This document shows positions 60,022 to 64,000 of a DNA stretch of 64,000 nucleotides, in pieces (the stretch's first letter is position 1; each line of letters opens with the position of its first letter). Source of the DNA: Juglans regia (Eukaryota; Streptophyta; Magnoliopsida; Fagales; Juglandaceae); assembly GCF_001411555.2 (NCBI RefSeq), contig NC_049910.1, forward strand, positions 33,581,250 to 33,645,249, in the 5' to 3' direction. The notes below the pieces were generated by a model. It was not told where the DNA came from, did no database searches, and saw nothing but the letters and a program-made list of their open reading frames with translations. A program made the position numbers and the translations under genes.

Positions 60022-60236
60022 ACAAAAAACTAAGGCAGAACTGGATTAAGCCAGCCAGTTTTAGAGGGCGAGAATCTAATGCCCCAAAACTAAGGTCCAG
60101 CCCAAATTAGAATATTGCTTATCCGATGGATCGCCTAGTGCCCTGTTTTTACGATTCAATAACCACATCAATAATTTCTTGCTCGATAGAAGTGAAGTCA
60201 GTTCCTTTAACTCTTACCCTAAGGCTAATGATATTT
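59215..60236. repeat. Long direct repeat, copy 2, with internal insertion
   Basis: Blocks 59215-59540 and 60032-60230 correspond to the two blocks of copy 1. Between them lie about 490 bp bounded by TA runs (59525-59550, 59988-60020) and containing CTTGTTTTAACGGAAATTTT, absent from copy 1. Confidence 0.82.
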
Positions 60237-60604
60237 GTCTTTAAATAAAAAGGCTAGAAGAAAGTAGAAAGACATAGACATCTATGCATGTCCTTTTTCT
60301 TTTTCTTTTTCTTTTTTGGCCTTCTTGGGATAACATCAATTGAAATTTATATTTATTTTCTGAAATCTTAAAGGGGTGATCTCTGCAAGCAAAAGGGTTT
60401 AATAATTTCACGTTTTGTTTTGTTTTGTTTTTTTTTTTTTCTAAGCAGATTGGGAGGATACTGTTTTGCTTTTCACTTTGCACAAGATCAAAGATTGATG
60501 TGATTTTGGTGGTGAAAAAGAAAAGTTTGGAATATATGATTGTGGAAAAGTGAAAGGAATCAAAATGATGTACATATTTATATATATATATATATATATA
60601 TACT
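60237..60604. other. Spacer ending in a (TA)n microsatellite
   Basis: No gene. The TA run at 60577-60602 marks the left edge of the composite repeat that follows. Confidence 0.4.
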
Positions 60605-62420
60605 AGCGGTGGCTAACGTGCAAAACACGTTTGCCATGTCTGCCTAATTAAAAATAAATAAATAATAATTTTTAATATTAAAATAATTTAATGTATATGA
60701 ATAAATTTATTATTTATTCATATTCATAATTTATTATGGAATTTAAATTATATTAAAAATTTAAAATAATTATATAGTTTTTTTTTATTAAAAATATTCA
60801 GTAAAACTTCATCATTTATTTAATGATGAAAAAATAATATTTTATAAATTAAAATTGATTTTAAGTGTATGATATAATATTATTCTCTTAAAAATGTTCA
60901 GTAAAACTTTATCTTTTACTTAATGATGAAAAATTAATATTTTATAAATTAAAGTTAATTTTAAGTGTATGGTAGAATATTTATATTTTAGTTATTTGTT
61001 TTATGTTAGTTTAAATTAATATTTAAACTTCTATCGTTAGATTAAATCTGAAGATTAAAGATGAAGGGTTGTAATTTAAAACCTAAAAACTAACATTTTT
61101 TCCACGCACGTTTGCCTAATTTAGTTAATTAAGAATATTATCATATTTAAATTATGTTAAAACTCTAATTATTTATATAATTTTAATTTCTTAAAAATAT
61201 TTAGTAAAATTTTATCATTTATTTAATGATGGAAGATTAATATTTAATAAATTAAATTTGATAGTTTATGTATAATATAATATTTATATATTAATTATTT
61301 AAATTTTTATTGTTAGATCAAATTTAAGAATTTAAAATGAAGAATTGAGATTAATTTCTTAAAAATATTTAATAAAATTTTATTGTTTATTTAATTTATT
61401 TCAATATTTTTAATTAAATTAATATTTATGTATATTTAAATCAGTATTTTTATCTTTTATTGTTAAATCATTTTGAAGATCCCAAAACGAAAGGACTGGA
61501 TAAATCCCTATATATTTTTCTTTTCTCCCTCACTTTTCCCTCCCCTCTCTCTCTCCTCCCTCGGCTCACGCGTACGCGGTACGCTGCCCCTCCTCCCAGC
61601 CGAATCTTCCTCTGCCCAGCCCGACGCCGCCATTCGTCGGTGAGCCTCACCGCCTCTTCCACCGGCATCACCACACTCCGGCGAGTCCCCCCACACCGGT
61701 CTCCCTCTCTCACGCTCTCTCTTCCTCTCTCTCGGCTGTGCACAGCCCGAATGGGTTTGATGCTGCTGCGCCGCCGTACGCCATCCTCCGGCGCCACCAC
61801 CTCCACGGTAGCCTCCTCTCCCACCGGCCATCCCCCTCCAGCGAGCTCGGCCTCCATCTCCGTGCCGTTTGCTCCCACGAAATCTACCTCTCTCTTGCAC
61901 GGGTTCTCCACACCCACGGCGGAGCTCCACCTCCTCTGGCCACCGCACCACCACCGGGACCTCCTTTCACCACCGACCACCTCTCATAGCCATCCTCACG
62001 CCCAGCCGAGCCACCATGGATGCTCACCTTCCCTCACGGACGCCCACTTCCCCTTAGGCCACCTCCACTACCGTAATTTGTGGTGATTTTTTTTATTTTA
62101 TGGTATTTTTGTTGTGATTTCATAGTGATTTTGTTAATTTGTGGTATTTTTGTGAAGATTTTATGATTATTTTGTGATTTTATCGTGTATTTTTGTGATG
62201 ATTTTATGGTGGATTTGCTTCGGTTGCCTCTGTGGTTTTGCGGTTTTGTGATTTTTTGTGATGATTTTATGGTGGATTTGCTTCGGTTTGTGATGATTTT
62301 ATGATGGATTTGCTTCGGTTGCCTCTCGTGATTTGCGGTTTTGTGATTTTGCTGTTGATGTCACTGTTTATTACTGTTGATGTCACTGTTTATTAGGCGA
62401 TAGGCGCTTTTAAATACAAG

Positions 62421-62424
<4 letters not shown>
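60605..62424. mobile_element. Composite repeat element between two TA microsatellites (unclassified)
   Basis: Order: a terminus with TAACGTGCAAAACACG; AT-rich imperfect tandem units with TTTATTTAATGATGAAAAAT near 60820, 60920 and 61210; a CT-rich GC island at 61515-62085, open on both strands; then TGATTTT-rich repeats (GATGATTTTATGGTGGATTT three times, GTTGATGTCACTGTTTATTA twice). TA runs flank it at 60577-60602 and 62425-62469. The class is unknown; a Helitron or a non-LTR element are both possible. The 208-codon frame at 61460-62086 is not recognised as a protein. Confidence 0.4.
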
Positions 62425-62473
<49 letters not shown>

Positions 62474-64000
62474 GGATGATGGTTTAGCGTTTCTGATAAG
62501 AGAGAGAGACACCAGCTTCAAAGTTTCCAAAACGTACACACTCGTAATGTGTGCGTGGTTGTGCAACATCACCCGTCTTATCCCTTGATCACGTACGACA
62601 CTACTCATGTCTTTTCCTTTAACATAACCTAAATAATTAGGAAAGAGGATGGTCCAACTATATATCTTATAGTAAAAATAAATAAATAAACCTAGTGGTA
62701 ACGTTTAACGACGTAATGCAAAATTTAATTATAAATGATTTTACATATTAATATGTGTATTCATTTAATATGATTGATTAGAAAATAAATTTTATTAAAA
62801 ATAATATTATTTTAAATTTAAAATATAAAGACAACAATATTAATATGCAGATTAGATTGTACATAGCAAAACTCTATTATAACGGATCCATGTATTTTTA
62901 TCCTCGTTAGTTTTATAAATTTAGTTGATTATTTAATTGATTTTTCATATGGTATAGAAAGAAAGAACCCTCTACCAAAAAATGAGATTATTTATATATA
63001 ATATACTAATTTAGTTAGGATCAACGTGTGATAAGATTACACATCGCATGCATTGAGTTACATAAGTTTGCATTTAAAATAAAAACCAACTTGACTTACT
63101 CTATATATGGACCTTTGAAAACAAAGCATATATATATATATATATATAAATTCTACTCATCATTCTCACACTATAGATCACATTTTTATTTATTTATTTA
63201 TTTATTTTTAGTTATATATATATATAGACACGTGTGTATATGTCTCACGTTTGATTTTAGAGGAGTAAATCCATCATGTTCAGGAATTAACCCAACTGTA
63301 TGGAATGTTGTCTCTGCATGCACACAAACTTGTCCTATTCTTCACATCAATCGAAAGCTTTGTTTCTCTAAATAATTGCAGTCTAGCCGTGGAAAGTGTT
63401 TGGCTTAACAAAGCAAAAGTGACTTGAAAAAAGCAAAAAAGTTAGAAGAGAATAATAATACAGCTCTAGTCCTGCCAAAATCTCAAGGCCAAGTTCCAAC
63501 ATTCAAAGATTTATGTCTCCCTTCCCAACTTTCTTCTCCAAACATGATTATCATTTGTTTCGTGTTTTTCTTTTTATTTATTATTCGCATAAAAAAAATA
63601 TGATTCTCTCTTTGGTTTTAGATTTTTCCTTACATAGAATTTTGTGAATAATTAGAGACTGATATTAGATATAGTTTTAAAATATATAAATTTTATGTAC
63701 TTTTTTTTTAAAAAGTATTTACGTAATTTACCCATATTAACTGTACAAATTATTGCTCATTAACCAAATAGATGAATAATGATATTCACGTAATCTTTTT
63801 TAGAACTCGTTGTACTCCAACTTTAACTCTAACTCCAACTAATGAATAATGATCTATATTATACGATATTTATATACTATACGATATTTACACACTATGA
63901 TTATTCTTTTGATATTATTCTATGCTATATGAGCATTGGGGGACGGAGTAGAGCCGCAGCCAGTGAGTCACATGCATTATTATTTCACTGCTGGGCCAGC
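62425..64000. other. AT-rich spacer at the right edge
   Basis: Starts with a (TA)n run and a GA-rich stretch. Further TA runs lie at 63130-63148. No gene or complete element is recognised. A possible GTAATGTTA-family fragment lies at 63690-63760. Confidence 0.35.

Noticed and set aside
61460..62086. 208-codon frame in the GC island, with overlapping 148- and 170-codon frames on the other strand
   Set aside because: All frames are open because the tract is CT/GC-rich and poor in stops. The peptides are Pro/Ser/Arg-rich low complexity, and the island is part of a repeat.

Overview
The window looks like nuclear DNA of a woody eudicot. The genes have introns with GT-AG borders, the spacers are AT-rich, and MITEs, LTR retrotransposons and microsatellites fill most of the sequence. 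The commonest repeat, a short element ending in TTTGGAT and GAGATGAGATGAG, reminds me of walnut/hickory (Juglandaceae, Fagales) DNA. That placement comes from memory and is inference.

Layout. (1) 1-4000, + strand: the last eight coding exons of a BRAP2/BRIZ1-type ubiquitin ligase subunit whose RING and N-terminal exons lie off the left edge; its introns hold a SINE, a hAT MITE, nested MITEs and a minute poly(A) retro-insertion. (2) 5013-14750, - strand, convergent with the first gene: a complete TOPLESS-related corepressor (TPR4 type). I reconstructed 25 coding exons giving 1132 aa, with reading phase preserved at every junction. (3) 14.8-25.5 kb: a gene desert built of several MITE families, nested insertions, a 74-bp-arm palindrome and a CACTA-type repeat end. 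(4) 25.6-26.7 kb, - strand: an intronless family-17 glycosyltransferase. (5) 28.8-33.5 kb: an LTR remnant, a truncated cytochrome c retrocopy with direct flanking repeats, and GC-rich and hAT-type repeats. (6) 34.4-40.6 kb, +: a decayed Copia retrotransposon with 5-bp target duplication, its 5' LTR split by a MITE. (7) 41.8-43.1 kb, - strand: a complete four-exon Aux/IAA gene (IAA29-like, 228 aa). (8) 43.5-50.6 kb: MITE-rich spacer. (9) 50.6-56.5 kb, -: a second, very degenerate Copia element with target duplication, its 3' LTR split by a hAT MITE. (10) 57.2-60.2 kb: remains of a hAT transposase between two long direct repeats. (11) 60.6-62.5 kb: a composite repeat between two TA microsatellites. 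(12) 62.5-64 kb: AT-rich spacer.

Two genes belong to one known pathway: Aux/IAA proteins recruit TOPLESS-family corepressors through their EAR motif, and both an EAR-bearing Aux/IAA and a TOPLESS-related gene occur here. They are about 28 kb apart and nothing suggests joint regulation. I saw no tRNA, rRNA, CRISPR array or gene cluster that would amount to an undescribed system. The more unusual items are small: two extremely truncated retroposon insertions recognisable only by their target duplications, a 3'-truncated cytochrome c retrocopy, a near-perfect palindrome, and layered transposon nesting.
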